64,000 bases of DNA from Pelagibacterium sp. 26DY04 (GCF_031202305.1 NZ_CP101731.1:2108001-2172000), one strand, 5' to 3'. Shown: positions 9,670-19,003, counted from the stretch's first letter. Notes: generated from the sequence alone by a model not told the origin. Made by a program: numbers and translations.

Positions 9670-9984
9670 CTACTTTTTCCGGGTCCGGGCGATGATGATG
9701 CCCTTTTCGTAGTTAATGTTCCAGTCAATTAGTGTGCGCCAGAGCAATTCGGCCTGGTCTTCATCCAGATCGTGCGCCAGCGCCCGTTCGCGTACCTTGC
9801 CGATCACGCCTTCGATTCGAGCCGGATCATTGGCCTCATGCGGATCGGTCTTGATCTCGGCCATCCGCGTCACATAGGCGTGCCGTTCCGCGAAAAGCTC
9901 GATGAGCGCCCGGTCGATCCGGTCGATCTCGGCGCGCACATCTTCCTTGGTCTCACATTCAGCGGGCAGCTTTATGGCGGTCAT
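9670..9984 (-). CDS. chorismate mutase (AroQ type)
   Basis: A 104-residue all-helical AroQ-fold enzyme that converts chorismate to prephenate for Phe/Tyr synthesis. The pattern VRAEIDRIDRALIELFAERH aligns with the E. coli P-protein mutase domain: R17 and K45 (MAEIK) match the substrate-binding Arg and Lys. An R-x-E pair follows in DPARIEGV. The start (9984) has AGGA upstream and is preferred to the longer frame, which adds unrelated sequence. Stand-alone rather than fused to prephenate dehydratase, as is common in Rhizobiales. Confidence 0.9.
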   Translation of the reverse strand: MTAIKLPAECETKEDVRAEIDRIDRALIELFAERHAYVTRMAEIKTDPHEANDPARIEGVIGKVRERALAHDLDEDQAELLWRTLIDWNINYEKGIIIARTRKK

Positions 9985-10123
9985 GGCAAAATCCTGATTA
10001 TCTTCCGATGCAGGTGTGCATCGCGAAACGATGATTTTCAACCACCCCGTTCGGCGGACTTGCGCACGTCCCCAGCCCGCCATATCTTCGCGCCTCATGT
10101 GTAATCTGTCTGAGCTCCGCTAA

Positions 10124-10148
10124 AGCCCGGCGCAAATGCGGCCGGGCT
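10124..10148. terminator. 8-bp hairpin, no T-tract
   Basis: AGCCCGGC (10124-10131) pairs perfectly with GCCGGGCT (10141-10148) around a 9-nt loop. It lies in the gap between the divergent chorismate mutase and yjhX-like genes, so a terminator role is unlikely for either; it may be a repeat or part of the leader of one of them. Confidence 0.35.
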
Positions 10149-10241
10149 GAGAATCGAACCCACCGGCCTCCCCTGCGCGATGCGGGGCGGAGCGGTTTCG
10201 ATTGGCTGGCGGCCTTCCGCCACGACGACAGACAGACATCA

Positions 10242-10499
10242 ATGGACATTTCCCGAGACGAACAGCGCGTGCTGCACGCGCTGGCCCAGGGCGGCCATAT
10301 CCACCCCATCAAGGATGTACGCGGCAAAATCGCCGACATCGAGTGCTACAACCGCGACGGCTGGCTTTTGACCCAGTGCGACATGGCACTTTTCAAAAAG
10401 CTCCGCCGTCGCAAAACCATCGCGTCGCAAAACGGCGGTCCTTACCGCATCACCCGCCGCGGCATAGAACTGGTGCGCGGGCAGATCGACAACCGCTGA
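10242..10499 (+). CDS. YjhX family toxin-like protein
   Basis: An 85-residue protein, the same length as E. coli YjhX. It begins MDISRDEQRVLHALAQGG and carries the family blocks GKIADIECYNRDGWLLTQC and GPYRITRRGIELVRGQ. YjhX is annotated as the toxin of a YjhX/YjhQ (acetyltransferase) pair in E. coli; no acetyltransferase gene follows here, since the next kilobase is noncoding. The family is widespread in alphaproteobacteria as a single gene, so a toxin role here is uncertain. The fold looks like a small winged-helix protein (inference). Confidence 0.82.
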   Translation: MDISRDEQRVLHALAQGGHIHPIKDVRGKIADIECYNRDGWLLTQCDMALFKKLRRRKTIASQNGGPYRITRRGIELVRGQIDNR

Positions 10500-10521
10500 A
10501 GCCTCCTCTGGTGGCGGGCGT

Positions 10522-10546
10522 GCGCAAGCTCCGCACGCGGCGCCCG
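10522..10546 (+). repeat. left arm of 25-bp inverted repeat
   Basis: This 25-mer (begins GCGCAAGCTCCGC, ends GGCGCCCG) is the exact reverse complement of 11484-11508. It starts 23 bases after the yjhX-like stop. The same core shows up as a common intergenic repeat in related GC-rich genomes (inference). Confidence 0.85.
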
Positions 10547-11290
10547 CTGCGGTTGTGAACGATTGTAGACGGCATGGGGCGATTAACGCTCCGCACGTTT
10601 GTATTTAGTATGAAGCGACCATCGCCCCATGCGCTCGGGATTTTAGGCTTATGGCGGCGTCTCGGGCTGGGGGTTGTTGGGAAGCCACCGTTGCCGATGA
10701 TTTCCCGCTGCCCCTCCGGGTTTCCCCGGTGCGACGTGGGAGTGATTGGATTGGTGGTCCGCTCACACCTGTTATCCACATCCGGCCATCTGTCCGCTTT
10801 GGGCCTTCCCCACGGCGACCCGTGAGGAACCCGAACCGACCCCGCCCAAACGTTCGTAGCGCTTGCGTCCATATGCGCGGGGTCGTGAGGAGGAGTATGG
10901 AGCAAGCGCAGGGGGCGGGGATAAGTTTTTGGCGCCGGTGCCTGTGGAAGCTCAGCGCCCCCCCTCATCCCCGGCCCTTCTCCCACCAGGGGAGAAGGGG
11001 GCTCCTGGGGCATGGTCCTGAGAGAAGCCAGGAGCTCTGTGCTGGTGTGTACCCCCGTACCCTTCTCCCCTGGTAGGAGAAGGTGGCCGCGAAGTGGTCG
11101 GATGAGGGGGCTCGGCATATCAGCGGCCACCATGGCGGTTGTTGAAGCTCAGCGCCCCTTCATCCGCCCTCCGGCCTGCCATTCGAGCCCCCGCCTTCGC
11201 GAGGGGCAGGCTCCGCTCCCATGGCCTTCTCACCAGGGGAGAAGGGGCTCTCGGAGGAGCGCTGCGGCTTGGGCTCAGGCGCTGAGTATA

Positions 11291-11318
11291 CTGGATCCCG
11301 GCTCAAGCCCGGGATGAC
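11291..11318 (+). repeat. dispersed palindromic repeat, copy A
   Basis: Reads CTGGATCCCGGCTCAAGCC then CGGGATGAC. Same family as 11433-11462 (opposite orientation), 53513-53544 and 54957-54991. The inner CCCGG/CCGGG arms form a small hairpin. Confidence 0.75.
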
Positions 11319-11432
11319 GGTTGGGGGTGGGGTGATGATGGGGATAAGCAGTTGGGCCGCTGGAAGCTACGAGGGGAGAGGGTGCGGCAAGAGCCGCCCC
11401 GCCCCAAGTTCAGCCTGAAGCAAACTCAGTCT

Positions 11433-11462
11433 GTCATTCCGGGATAAGCCCGGAATCCAGCA
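11433..11462 (-). repeat. dispersed palindromic repeat, copy B
   Basis: Reads GTCATTCCGGGATAAGCCC then GGAATCCAGCA on the plus strand, so it is inverted relative to the other three copies. Confidence 0.75.
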
Positions 11463-11483
11463 ACAGCCCTCAACACGCTCCCT

Positions 11484-11508
11484 CGGGCGCCGCGTGCGGA
11501 GCTTGCGC
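11484..11508 (-). repeat. right arm of 25-bp inverted repeat
   Basis: Exact reverse complement of 10522-10546. It lies four bases beyond the stop of the leftward small gene at 11513 and might act in ending its transcript. Confidence 0.85.
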
Positions 11509-11512
11509 GCAC

Positions 11513-11827
11513 CTAATGCCTTGGTGCATCCGAAAGCGTCATCGCCATGTGCTCCCATTCCTGGGAGACCGAGGGCGCGCTGCGGCGCTTGCCGGCGCGG
11601 CGATACCAGTAGTCGGCATTCCCCATATCCGCTTCGATCCAGTGCAGCAGAGCGTGCACCCAGTCGAACGCCTGCACGCCCTCCATCTGCTGGACGATCC
11701 GATGCGCTTCTTCCCATTCGGGACCCATCCGGAATTCGCCCTTTCTGATCCACCACAGCGCCTGCAGCGGCAAGGAAAGATCTTTTGGCGGGCTCGACCA
11801 GTCGTGAGTGGTAAAGATATCGGACAT
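11513..11827 (-). CDS. conserved hypothetical protein, Trp/His-rich
   Basis: A 104-residue soluble protein that I cannot assign to a named family. It begins MSDIFTTHDWSSPPKDL and has a distinctive aromatic-rich core: LQALWWIRKGEF, FDWVHALLHWIEADMGNADYWYRRAGK and a C-terminal SQEWEHMAMTL. Similar short proteins with HWIEGD...YWYRRAG occur in Rhizobiales (recollection, not searched). There are no cysteines, signal peptide or membrane segments. Codon use and composition match the neighbours, which supports a real gene. Confidence 0.75.
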   Translation of the reverse strand: MSDIFTTHDWSSPPKDLSLPLQALWWIRKGEFRMGPEWEEAHRIVQQMEGVQAFDWVHALLHWIEADMGNADYWYRRAGKRRSAPSVSQEWEHMAMTLSDAPRH

Positions 11828-11902
11828 GACGTTCTGTGTTTACCGGACGATAGAGTGAAAAGTTGAGTTAACGGCTGAGGCGCCAGAGTGCAACATGGTG
11901 AC

Positions 11903-12676
11903 TCAACGGGTCCGCGGAAAGACCCTGATGCCCAAGGGTCGGACGATATCGGTCAATTGTTCGGCGGAAACCTTGATCCCCTCGAAGCTGGCAAGCCGGG
12001 TGATGTCGATGCCCATGACCATCGCGCCGCGCAGATCCGCGTCATCGAGAACAGCGCCGTTGAAATTGGCTTCGCTGAGGTCGCAATCCCTGAAATCCGC
12101 GCTCGATGCCGAAATCTGCCGCAAATCGGCCTGTCGCAGGCTGCATTCGGCAAACAGGCAATCACCGAGTTTGGCCTGCCTGAAGCTTGCCATATCGAGT
12201 AGCGTTGCGATGAACCGCACCCGCGAAACGGCGACGCGCCCGCCCCCCGTCTTGGCAAACCGCGCATCCTCGAAATCGGCTCCCGCCGCCTTGCAGCTTT
12301 TGAAGGTCGTGTCGAACAGGCCCGCAAGTCCGAAGCGCGCCATGGCCAGGTTGCAGTTTTCGAACGTCGCGCCTTCGAGGTCGGCGCGGGAGAAATCACA
12401 CCCCTCTCCGGCCTCGGCATCGAAGAACGAACAACCCGAAAAGCTGGCATCGGTCAGGTTGGCACCGGCAAAGCGCACGCGCTCGAAAGTGCATCCATCG
12501 AACTTGCCCCCCGCCAGTTCGGCATCGGCGAGACTGGCCCCCTCGAAACGGCAATGGCGCGCATGAAGCGCGCCATCGGGAAGGTCGGTCCAGTCGATCG
12601 CCGAAAGATCGGCATCCTCGACCGATTTTCCCGCAAGGATCAGCTCCTCGAGCTGCCCTTGCGAGATCACCACCAT
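11903..12676 (-). CDS. pentapeptide-repeat protein
   Basis: A 257-residue protein whose body from about residue 20 to 240 is a run of A(D/N/S)LxxxxF-type pentapeptides, for example [19 protein letters not shown] and [19 protein letters not shown], predicted to form a right-handed quadrilateral beta-helix. Some members mimic DNA and protect gyrase; most have no known role. Its ATG lies inside the end of gatA with a 10-nt overlap, so it is translated from the gatC-GNAT-gatA transcript. No transmembrane segment or signal peptide is seen. Confidence 0.9.
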   Translation of the reverse strand: MVVISQGQLEELILAGKSVEDADLSAIDWTDLPDGALHARHCRFEGASLADAELAGGKFDGCTFERVRFAGANLTDASFSGCSFFDAEAGEGCDFSRADLEGATFENCNLAMARFGLAGLFDTTFKSCKAAGADFEDARFAKTGGGRVAVSRVRFIATLLDMASFRQAKLGDCLFAECSLRQADLRQISASSADFRDCDLSEANFNGAVLDDADLRGAMVMGIDITRLASFEGIKVSAEQLTDIVRPLGIRVFPRTR

Positions 12677-14151
12677 TTTGCCGGCGCCAGATCCAGCGCC
12701 GCGCTCTTTTCGATCACCCGACCGGCCGCGAACAGGGTTTCCTCATCGAACGGTTTGCCGATGAGCTGCAGCCCCAAGGGAAGCCCCTGCCCGTCCTTGC
12801 CCGCCGGCACGGCGATCCCCGGCAGCCCGGCCATGTTGACGGTGACGGTGAACACGTCGTTGAGATACATCTTGACCGGGTCGGAATGCAGTTCCTGATC
12901 GGCAATCCCGAACGCGGACGAAGGCGTCGCCGGCGTGAGGATCGCGTCGACACCCGCGTTGAAGGCATCTTCGAAGTCGCGCTTGATCAGCGTGCGAACT
13001 TTTTGTGCCCGCACATAATAGGCGTCGTAATATCCCGCCGAGAGCACATAGGTGCCGATCATCACCCGGCGCTTGACCTCGCGGCCGAACCCTTCGGCCC
13101 GGGTCAACTCGTACATATCGGTGATGTCCTTGCCCGAAACGCGCAATCCGTATTTCACGCCGTCGTAACGGGCAAGATTGGACGACGCCTCGGCGGGCGC
13201 GACGATGTAATAGGCTGGCAGGGCATATTTGGTGTGCGGCAACGAGATGTCCTTGACCGTCGCCCCTTCCGCCTTGAGCCATTCGAGCCCCTGCTGCCAG
13301 AGCTTTTCGATATCCCCAGGCATTCCTTCCCTGCGATATTCCTGCGGCACGCCGATGGTGAGGCCCTTGACGCCCCGTTCCACCGCCGCCGCGAAATCAG
13401 GAACAGCCATATCGACGGAGGTGGAATCCTTGGGGTCGAACCCTGCCATGGACTGCAGCATCAAAGCCGAATCCTCGACCGTACGCGCAATCGGCCCGGC
13501 CTGGTCGAGCGAGGAAGCGAATGCAACCACACCCCAGCGCGAGCAGCGGCCATAGGTTGGCTTGATGCCCACGGTGCCGGTGAAGGCCGCCGGCTGGCGG
13601 ATCGATCCGCCCGTGTCGGTCGCCGTCGCACCGGCGCAGAGCCATGCCGCCACCGCGGCTGCCGAGCCACCAGACGAGCCGCCGGGCACCAGATCCTTAT
13701 TGCCGGCCTCGCCGCGCCAGGGATTGACCACCGGACCGTAATAGGACGTCTCGTTGGACGATCCCATGGCGAACTCGTCCATGTTGAGCTTGCCCAGCAT
13801 CACGGCGCCATCGCGCCAGAGGTTGGAGGTGACGGTCGACTCGTATTCGGGCTTGAACCCGTCGAGAATATGGCTGGCTGCCTGGGTGTGAACGCCCTTG
13901 GTCGCAAACAGATCCTTGATCCCCAGCGGGACGCCTTCGAGCGGACCCGCCTCGCCCTTGGCGATGCGATCGTCGGAACTCTTGGCCATCTCCCGCGCCT
14001 GCTCGGCGGTAACGGCGACATAGGCATTGAGCTTCTCATTGCCCGCCTCGATGGCCGTCACATAGGCATCGGCAGCTTCGAGCGCGGTGAATTGCTTGGC
14101 GGCAATGCCATCGCGCAGGGCTTTGAGGCTCAAACGGGTAAGATCGGTCAC
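12667..14151 (-). CDS. gatA: aspartyl/glutamyl-tRNA(Asn/Gln) amidotransferase subunit A
   Basis: The glutaminase subunit that frees ammonia for GatB. With the GTG start at 14151 the protein has 494 residues, typical for GatA, and begins with [15 protein letters not shown]. An open frame continues 30 codons upstream but overlaps the GNAT gene and is not GatA-like. The amidase Ser-cisSer-Lys triad is present: K79 (PLGIKD), S159 in [12 protein letters not shown] and S183 in TGGSIRQPA. The GTG overlaps the TGA of the GNAT gene, so translation is coupled. Confidence 0.97.
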   Translation of the reverse strand: MTDLTRLSLKALRDGIAAKQFTALEAADAYVTAIEAGNEKLNAYVAVTAEQAREMAKSSDDRIAKGEAGPLEGVPLGIKDLFATKGVHTQAASHILDGFKPEYESTVTSNLWRDGAVMLGKLNMDEFAMGSSNETSYYGPVVNPWRGEAGNKDLVPGGSSGGSAAAVAAWLCAGATATDTGGSIRQPAAFTGTVGIKPTYGRCSRWGVVAFASSLDQAGPIARTVEDSALMLQSMAGFDPKDSTSVDMAVPDFAAAVERGVKGLTIGVPQEYRREGMPGDIEKLWQQGLEWLKAEGATVKDISLPHTKYALPAYYIVAPAEASSNLARYDGVKYGLRVSGKDITDMYELTRAEGFGREVKRRVMIGTYVLSAGYYDAYYVRAQKVRTLIKRDFEDAFNAGVDAILTPATPSSAFGIADQELHSDPVKMYLNDVFTVTVNMAGLPGIAVPAGKDGQGLPLGLQLIGKPFDEETLFAAGRVIEKSAALDLAPAKWW

Positions 14152-14642
14152 GGAATAACCCTTTCGGACGGCGCATGGGCGAGCGCCTTTTCGTAAAATG
14201 CTGAATACTGGCTGTCGGGATAATCGAGGAAGGCGCCGCAACGGGTGAAACCATTGCGCTCATAGAGCCGCCAGGCAGGTTCAAACCCCGCCACATTGCC
14301 GGTCTCGAGCTTCAACGTCCCGATCCGCTTCTCGCGCGCCAGCGTTTCGATCGCCTGAAGAAGGGCAACGCCGACACGTTGTCCCCGCACTTCGGGAAGC
14401 GTGTACATTCGCTTCACCTCGGCAAGATCGGAGTTGAAGACCTTGAGCGCACCCATTCCCACTGGCTTGCCCGCCTCGTCGCGGGCGATGAACACGGTAG
14501 TGTCTTCACCAGCCATCTGCTCCACTGTCATCTGGAACTGGAACTCGGGTGGCGAAAGGGGGTTGAGATACGCGTTGAGCGCCTTGACCAGCGCCCGCAC
14601 GTCATCCTGCAGCGGCGTCTCGATGGCAATCGTTACGGCCAC
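14148..14642 (-). CDS. GNAT-family N-acetyltransferase between gatC and gatA
   Basis: A 164-residue acetyltransferase. Acetyl-CoA motif A is visible: [24 protein letters not shown], followed by [26 protein letters not shown]. The start is GTG at 14642, three bases after the gatC stop; the stop overlaps the GTG of gatA. The target is unknown. The gene splits the usual gatC-gatA pair and is locked into it by coupling on both sides, so it is expressed in the same amounts as an essential translation enzyme. Confidence 0.88.
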   Translation of the reverse strand: MAVTIAIETPLQDDVRALVKALNAYLNPLSPPEFQFQMTVEQMAGEDTTVFIARDEAGKPVGMGALKVFNSDLAEVKRMYTLPEVRGQRVGVALLQAIETLAREKRIGTLKLETGNVAGFEPAWRLYERNGFTRCGAFLDYPDSQYSAFYEKALAHAPSERVIP

Positions 14643-14645
14643 TGC

Positions 14646-14933
14646 CTACTCCACGACCTTGGGAACCATGAAGAAATTGTCTTCCGAGATCGGAGCGTTG
14701 GCCACGATCTTTTCGGCATATCCACCCTCGGTGACCTTGTCGTCCCGGCGGCGGAGCTGCATCGGGGTCACCGACGTCATCGGCTCGACGCCGTCGACAT
14801 CGACCTCGCCGAGTTGCTCGACAAACCCGAGAATGGCGTTGAGCTCGCCTTCGTAGGCCGCGACCTCTTCTTCGGTAATCCTGATGCGGGCGAGACGACC
14901 AATGCGCCTTACGGTATCGGCATCGACCGACAT
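14646..14933 (-). CDS. gatC: aspartyl/glutamyl-tRNA(Asn/Gln) amidotransferase subunit C
   Basis: A 95-residue subunit that wraps GatA and GatB and stabilises the complex. It begins [19 protein letters not shown] and has the conserved [26 protein letters not shown] and C-terminal [15 protein letters not shown], which are the usual GatC marks. It is first in the leftward gatC-GNAT-gatA-pentapeptide unit. Confidence 0.97.
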   Translation of the reverse strand: MSVDADTVRRIGRLARIRITEEEVAAYEGELNAILGFVEQLGEVDVDGVEPMTSVTPMQLRRRDDKVTEGGYAEKIVANAPISEDNFFMVPKVVE

Positions 14934-15012
14934 GTGCGTCTCCTAGACAATGTTCGAAAATCCTACAGCGGCTTTTAGCAACGGCATTCCGAGAATGGCA
15001 ATCGCCAATCCG

Positions 15013-15549
15013 CTATACTTCGACCGCCAAGCCTGGTTCGAGCACAATGAGACTGGCGCCTTCGAGCTCTGGCGCCAGCGCATCGAAAGCAGCGTCGATA
15101 TCGCCATCGGTGATCGCCAGGGCGATCAAGCGCGGCCGCGCTGCGTCGAGCAGCGCAGCTCCGTGGGCTGCGCATTGAGCGCCGGAGCCCGAGAGCACCA
15201 CCACCGCATTATCGGCCCAGCGGCTCCATTGCGTTGGCCGGGCCGCATCTTCAACAATCAGCAGGCCCTCATCAGCCGAATCGGCGACGAGCCCGCGAAT
15301 ACCGAGCCGAAAGAGATCGGGGCCTTCGTCCACCGGATCGGTATCGATGAGCCGCGTGCGCCGGCGAGGACGCCACACGGCAGGATCGAAGCCGGCAAGT
15401 TCTGGACTTTCGCCTGAAACCACGGTTTGCGCCCCAGCGATGAGTTCGGTCGGATCAATCCCGTCCGGAGCTTCCTCGGCATGAGTGACGACGATCCGTC
15501 CGCCAATGTGAATCCGAAACGTCATGGCTGCAAACCAAGTGATCTTCAT
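15013..15549 (-). CDS. MBL-fold-like protein lacking the metal motif (hypothetical)
   Basis: A 178-residue protein. Its beginning MKITWFAAMTFRIHIGGRIVV resembles the first beta-hairpin of the UPF0173/lactonase branch of metallo-beta-lactamase-fold hydrolases, but the HxHxDH metal site that should follow is absent. The rest (GPDLFRLGIRGLVADSADEGLL and AITDGDIDAAFDALAPELEGASLIVLEPG) shows no catalytic motif. The start at 15549 has an AGGGA ribosome site; a nine-residue longer frame lacks one. It is divergent from ruvX. It could be a degenerate MBL paralogue or an unrelated Rhizobiales family, so the fold call is tentative. Confidence 0.65.
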   Translation of the reverse strand: MKITWFAAMTFRIHIGGRIVVTHAEEAPDGIDPTELIAGAQTVVSGESPELAGFDPAVWRPRRRTRLIDTDPVDEGPDLFRLGIRGLVADSADEGLLIVEDAARPTQWSRWADNAVVVLSGSGAQCAAHGAALLDAARPRLIALAITDGDIDAAFDALAPELEGASLIVLEPGLAVEV

Positions 15550-15624
15550 TGGCGCGCTTCCCTTGCCAGAACTCATCGGAATGCGAGATAAGCCCGTCAG
15601 CGCCCTTCCGGCAAGGACCAGACA

Positions 15625-16083
15625 ATGAGCGATGAAACCGATCCCCTCGCCGGCCTTGCCGAAAACGGGAAGCTGATGGGGCTCGACCTAGGGACCAAGA
15701 CGATCGGCGTCGCCATCTCCGATGCGCTGCGGATGACGGCCTCTCCTGTCGAAACGATCAAGCGCACCAAATTCACTGCCGATGCCGAACGGCTGCTGAC
15801 GCTCATAGCGCACAACGCAGTCACCGGCATCGTCGTCGGCCTGCCGCTCAATATGGACGGCAGCGAAGGCCCTCGCGCCCAATCGACAAGGGCCTTTGTC
15901 CGGAACCTCAAACAGAAGACCGAACTGCCGATCGTCTTCTGGGACGAACGTCTCTCGACCATGGCGGTGACCCGTACCATGATCGAGGCCGATCTTTCCC
16001 GCGCCCGCCAGGCCGAGGTGGTCGACAAGCTGGCGGCGAGTTACATCCTGCAGGGGGTGCTGGATCGTTTGCGCCCGCGATAG
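15625..16083 (+). CDS. ruvX: Holliday junction resolvase-like / pre-16S rRNA nuclease
   Basis: A 152-residue YqgF/RuvX protein with an RNase H-like fold. It begins with the strand [17 protein letters not shown], whose Asp is catalytic, then [34 protein letters not shown] and the C-terminal [15 protein letters not shown] block. The family processes the 5' end of 16S rRNA in E. coli and has been proposed as a resolvase. The nearest gene downstream (DUF1772) is 62 bases away. Confidence 0.95.
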   Translation: MSDETDPLAGLAENGKLMGLDLGTKTIGVAISDALRMTASPVETIKRTKFTADAERLLTLIAHNAVTGIVVGLPLNMDGSEGPRAQSTRAFVRNLKQKTELPIVFWDERLSTMAVTRTMIEADLSRARQAEVVDKLAASYILQGVLDRLRPR

Positions 16084-16145
16084 CGGCTGGCGTCATACAG
16101 GGGAGATCATTGGCAGATAGAGGAATTGTAGCTGGGAGCCGAACG

Positions 16146-16649
16146 ATGACCTACCTTGCCACTGCCTTTGCCATTTTGGCCCTTGTCACCAGCACGTTGA
16201 TGGCGGGGTTTTTCTTCTCCTATTCCATCACGGTGATGTGGGGACTGGATGCCGCAAGTCCCGTGTCGGCCATCGACGCCATGCAGAACATCAACTCGGT
16301 GGTGCAGAACCCTTGGTTTTTCCCGAATTTCTTCGGTGTCCCCGTCTTCACGATAGGCGCAGCCATCCTGTTTTTCATGATCGGGCAGCCTCGTTCAGCC
16401 AGCGCGTTCGGCCTGGCCGCAATCGCTTACCTTTTGGGAGCTTTCGCAGTCACCGTAGCCGTTAACGTACCTATGAACGAAGCGCTCGGCCGGGAAACGA
16501 TCCCTCAAGACATCGAAGTCGCGAGAACCATGTGGGCACAATACTCCGAGCGCTGGACGTTCTGGAATCATGTCCGGTCGATCGCGAGTCTCGCATCGGC
16601 GCTGGCATGCGGCCTCGGCATATTCCTGGCCGGTCGCGCGGCGGCTTGA
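16146..16649 (+). CDS. DUF1772 (anthrone-oxygenase-like) membrane protein
   Basis: A 167-residue membrane protein with four hydrophobic segments: TAFAILALVTSTLMAGFFFSY at the N-terminus, FGVPVFTIGAAILFFMIG, FGLAAIAYLLGAFAVTVAVN, and a final IASLASALACGLGIFLAG. The sequence VNVPMNEALGR and the SERWTFWNHVRSIAS stretch are typical of DUF1772. The ATG at 16146 with GGGAG nine bases upstream is preferred to an earlier in-frame start. Function in bacteria is unknown; the name comes from a fungal homologue. Confidence 0.85.
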   Translation: MTYLATAFAILALVTSTLMAGFFFSYSITVMWGLDAASPVSAIDAMQNINSVVQNPWFFPNFFGVPVFTIGAAILFFMIGQPRSASAFGLAAIAYLLGAFAVTVAVNVPMNEALGRETIPQDIEVARTMWAQYSERWTFWNHVRSIASLASALACGLGIFLAGRAAA

Positions 16650-16734
16650 AGCAATAGCGGTTGATTGTTGCCTCTGGGCCTTGCCCGGTCCTGCCCCATG
16701 GGGTAGGCACCGCTAGTCGCGAGTGGAACAGACA

Positions 16735-17712
16735 ATGGCACGACGACAGCCGGAACTCCCCGATAGCCCCAAGGGCTCCTTCCTTCCTTTCCGTCATCGG
16801 CACCTTCTCGGAATCGCCCAACTCAATCCGGTCGAAATCATCGATCTCCTGGACCGTGCCGAGGCGATGATCCCCATTTCCCGCCAGCGCAAAACGCTGC
16901 CGACATTGGCGGGCAAGACGCAGATCAATCTGTTCTTCGAGAACTCCACCCGCACTCAGGCAAGCTTCGAGATCGCCGGCAAGCGGCTGGGTGCTACCGT
17001 CATGAACATGGCAGTGCGGACCTCCTCGGTCGCCAAGGGCGAAACGCTGATCGATACGGCCGCGACTCTCAACGCCATGCAGCCCGATGCGATCGTGGTG
17101 CGGCATGGATCGTCGGGTGCCGTCGAATTGCTCAGCCAGAAGGTCGAATGCGCGGTGCTTAACGCGGGCGATGGCGCGCACGAACATCCCACACAAGCCC
17201 TGCTCGACGCTCTCACCATTCGCCGACACAAGGGCCGGCTGAACGGACTGAAGGTTGCGATTTGCGGCGATATCGCCAATTCGCGCGTGGCGCGCTCCAA
17301 TCTCATCCTTCTCGGTGCAATGCAGGCGCGAACCCGGGTCGTCGCGCCCAAATCGCTGCTGCCTCGCGGTGTCGAGCAGATGGCCTCCGAGGTTTTCACC
17401 GATATGGAAAAAGGATTGGAAGGCGCCGATGTCGTCATGATGCTGCGCCTCCAGAACGAGCGCGCCTCCGGCAAGCTCATCCCCTCGGTGCGCGAATACT
17501 ACCGCTTCTATGGTCTCGACGCAGAAAAGCTCAGCCGCGCCAATTCCAATGCCCTCGTCATGCACCCTGGCCCGATGAACCGCGGTGTCGAGATCGATCC
17601 GGCCACCGCCGATGGGCCGCAGTCGGTGATAACCGAGCAGGTCGAGATGGGCGTCGCCGTCCGAATGGCGGTGCTCGATGCGTTGCTCAACAAGGAGAGT
17701 GGCGATGAATAA
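16735..17712 (+). CDS. pyrB: aspartate carbamoyltransferase catalytic subunit
   Basis: Joins carbamoyl phosphate and aspartate in pyrimidine synthesis. The protein has 325 residues from ATG 16735; a GTG four codons earlier is also possible. Carbamoyl-phosphate motif [25 protein letters not shown], and [11 protein letters not shown] (the aspartate-site Arg) are all present. Its stop codon lies inside the pyrC-like gene (8-nt overlap). In pseudomonads such an ATCase forms a dodecamer with an inactive dihydroorotase-like partner, and the downstream gene here fits that picture. There is no pyrI. Confidence 0.97.
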   Translation: MARRQPELPDSPKGSFLPFRHRHLLGIAQLNPVEIIDLLDRAEAMIPISRQRKTLPTLAGKTQINLFFENSTRTQASFEIAGKRLGATVMNMAVRTSSVAKGETLIDTAATLNAMQPDAIVVRHGSSGAVELLSQKVECAVLNAGDGAHEHPTQALLDALTIRRHKGRLNGLKVAICGDIANSRVARSNLILLGAMQARTRVVAPKSLLPRGVEQMASEVFTDMEKGLEGADVVMMLRLQNERASGKLIPSVREYYRFYGLDAEKLSRANSNALVMHPGPMNRGVEIDPATADGPQSVITEQVEMGVAVRMAVLDALLNKESGDE

Positions 17713-19003
17713 GCCCCTTCTTATCGAAAACGCCCGTATTGTCGATCCAGCGACCAATGCCGATTTCCACGGCTCCGTTCTGATCCAGGACGGCAATATT
17801 GCCGATATCGCGGAAGGTGAGCCTCTCGGAGCGCCCGAAAAGGTCGATCGCATCGATGCCAAGGGAATGGTTCTCGCGCCTGGGCTCATCGACATCCGCG
17901 TCTTTACCGGAGAGCCGGGACACGAGCATCGGGAGACGCTCAAGAGCGCTGGACAGGCCGCTGCGGCGGGCGGCGTCACCTCTATCGTCGTGATGCCCGA
18001 TACCCAGCCGGTGATCGATGATGGCGCCCTGGTCGAATTCATCGCCCGACACGCCCAAGCCATGAGCGGGGTAAACGTCCTACCCTCGGCGGCCATCACG
18101 AAAGGGACCCAGGGCAAGGACCTCACGGAATTCGGTCTGCTCAGGGAAGCCGGCGCGGTGTGTTTTACCGACGGCCGCAATTCGCTTCAGAGCGCATCGG
18201 TCATGCGTTCGGCAATGGTCTATGCGACCAATTTCGATGTTCCGATCGTTCACCTGCCCGGCGAGGCGAGCCTGATCGCGGACGGCGTCATGAATGCAGG
18301 GCCGCTCGCGACCTTCCGAGGGCTCAAGGGCATTCCGGCCGAAGCCGAGACCATTCCCCTCGACCGCGACCTGCAATTGGCGCTGGCGACCGGTGCGCGC
18401 TACCATGCAGCGGCGATCTCAACCGCACGCAGCGCCGAACTGGCGGCGTTCTACAAGAAGCAGAGCGGGTCCATATCCGTCGGTATTTCGATCAACAATC
18501 TCTGCCTCAACGAGAACGACATCGGTTCCTACCGCACATTCTTCAAGCTCAACCCACCGCTGCGGACCGAGGACGACCGGCTGGCACTTGTGGAAGCGCT
18601 GAAGACCGGCGTGATCGATGTGATCGTTTCCGACCACGACCCCCAGGATTCCGAAGGCAAACGTCAGCCTTTCGCCGATGCCGCGACGGGCGCTATCGGG
18701 CTCGAAACCCTGCTTGCAGCCGCCCTGCGCCTCGTCCATTCCGGCGATGTGGACCTGATGACGGTGCTGCGCGCCGTGACAATTCGGCCGGCCGAAATCC
18801 TGGGATTGAACGCGGGCCGCATTGCCAAAGGCGCGAAAGCCGACCTGTGCCTGTTCGATCCGGACTATCCCTGGATCGTCGAGGAAGCTAGGATCCGCTC
18901 GCGTTCGACGAACACGACATTCGAGAACGCGCGCATGACCGGCAAGGTCATGGCGACGCTTGTTGGGGGCAATATCGTTTACAGAGAGGAAGCGTTCGCA
19001 TGA
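17705..19003 (+). CDS. pyrC: dihydroorotase-like protein, probably non-catalytic
   Basis: A 432-residue amidohydrolase-fold protein of the type I dihydroorotase family. The family scaffold is plain: [36 protein letters not shown] and [11 protein letters not shown]. However the HxH metal pair (normally DLHVHLR) reads DIRVFTG, the second-half His site (normally HIAHVST) reads HAAAIST, and the usual TPHHL reads SINNL; only the late SDHDP Asp and one His (IVHLPGE) survive. A hydrolase with two metals cannot work this way, so it likely serves as a structural partner of PyrB, with the true PyrC elsewhere. It starts inside pyrB and overlaps plsY by 4 nt. Confidence 0.9.
   Translation: MNKPLLIENARIVDPATNADFHGSVLIQDGNIADIAEGEPLGAPEKVDRIDAKGMVLAPGLIDIRVFTGEPGHEHRETLKSAGQAAAAGGVTSIVVMPDTQPVIDDGALVEFIARHAQAMSGVNVLPSAAITKGTQGKDLTEFGLLREAGAVCFTDGRNSLQSASVMRSAMVYATNFDVPIVHLPGEASLIADGVMNAGPLATFRGLKGIPAEAETIPLDRDLQLALATGARYHAAAISTARSAELAAFYKKQSGSISVGISINNLCLNENDIGSYRTFFKLNPPLRTEDDRLALVEALKTGVIDVIVSDHDPQDSEGKRQPFADAATGAIGLETLLAAALRLVHSGDVDLMTVLRAVTIRPAEILGLNAGRIAKGAKADLCLFDPDYPWIVEEARIRSRSTNTTFENARMTGKVMATLVGGNIVYREEAFA

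Larger units (their letters stand above)
10500..11512. repeat. repeat-rich intergenic region, no credible gene
   Basis: About 1 kb with no frame that looks like a protein family. It holds (a) the two 25-bp arms of an inverted repeat at 10522-10546 and 11484-11508, (b) three CCTTCTCC...GGAGAAGG palindromes at about 10975-10999, 11061-11083 and 11225-11245, each within variants of the common alphaproteobacterial intergenic sequence that translates spuriously as SPLIRPLRGH, and (c) two copies (11291-11318 and 11433-11462) of a CTGGATCCCGG/CCGGGATGAC palindrome. I see no transposase remnant. Confidence 0.75.

Noticed and set aside
10148-10202. A tRNA-like TTCGATT segment on the minus strand (TGGGTTCGATTCTCA) after a GC hairpin
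   Set aside because: The T-stem does not pair and no matching acceptor or anticodon arm lies upstream, so it is not a tRNA; at most a distant remnant.
10450-11133. A 227-codon open frame on the minus strand through the repeat island
   Set aside because: It overlaps the real yjhX-like gene and translates known intergenic repeats (SPLIRPLRGH type); no protein family.
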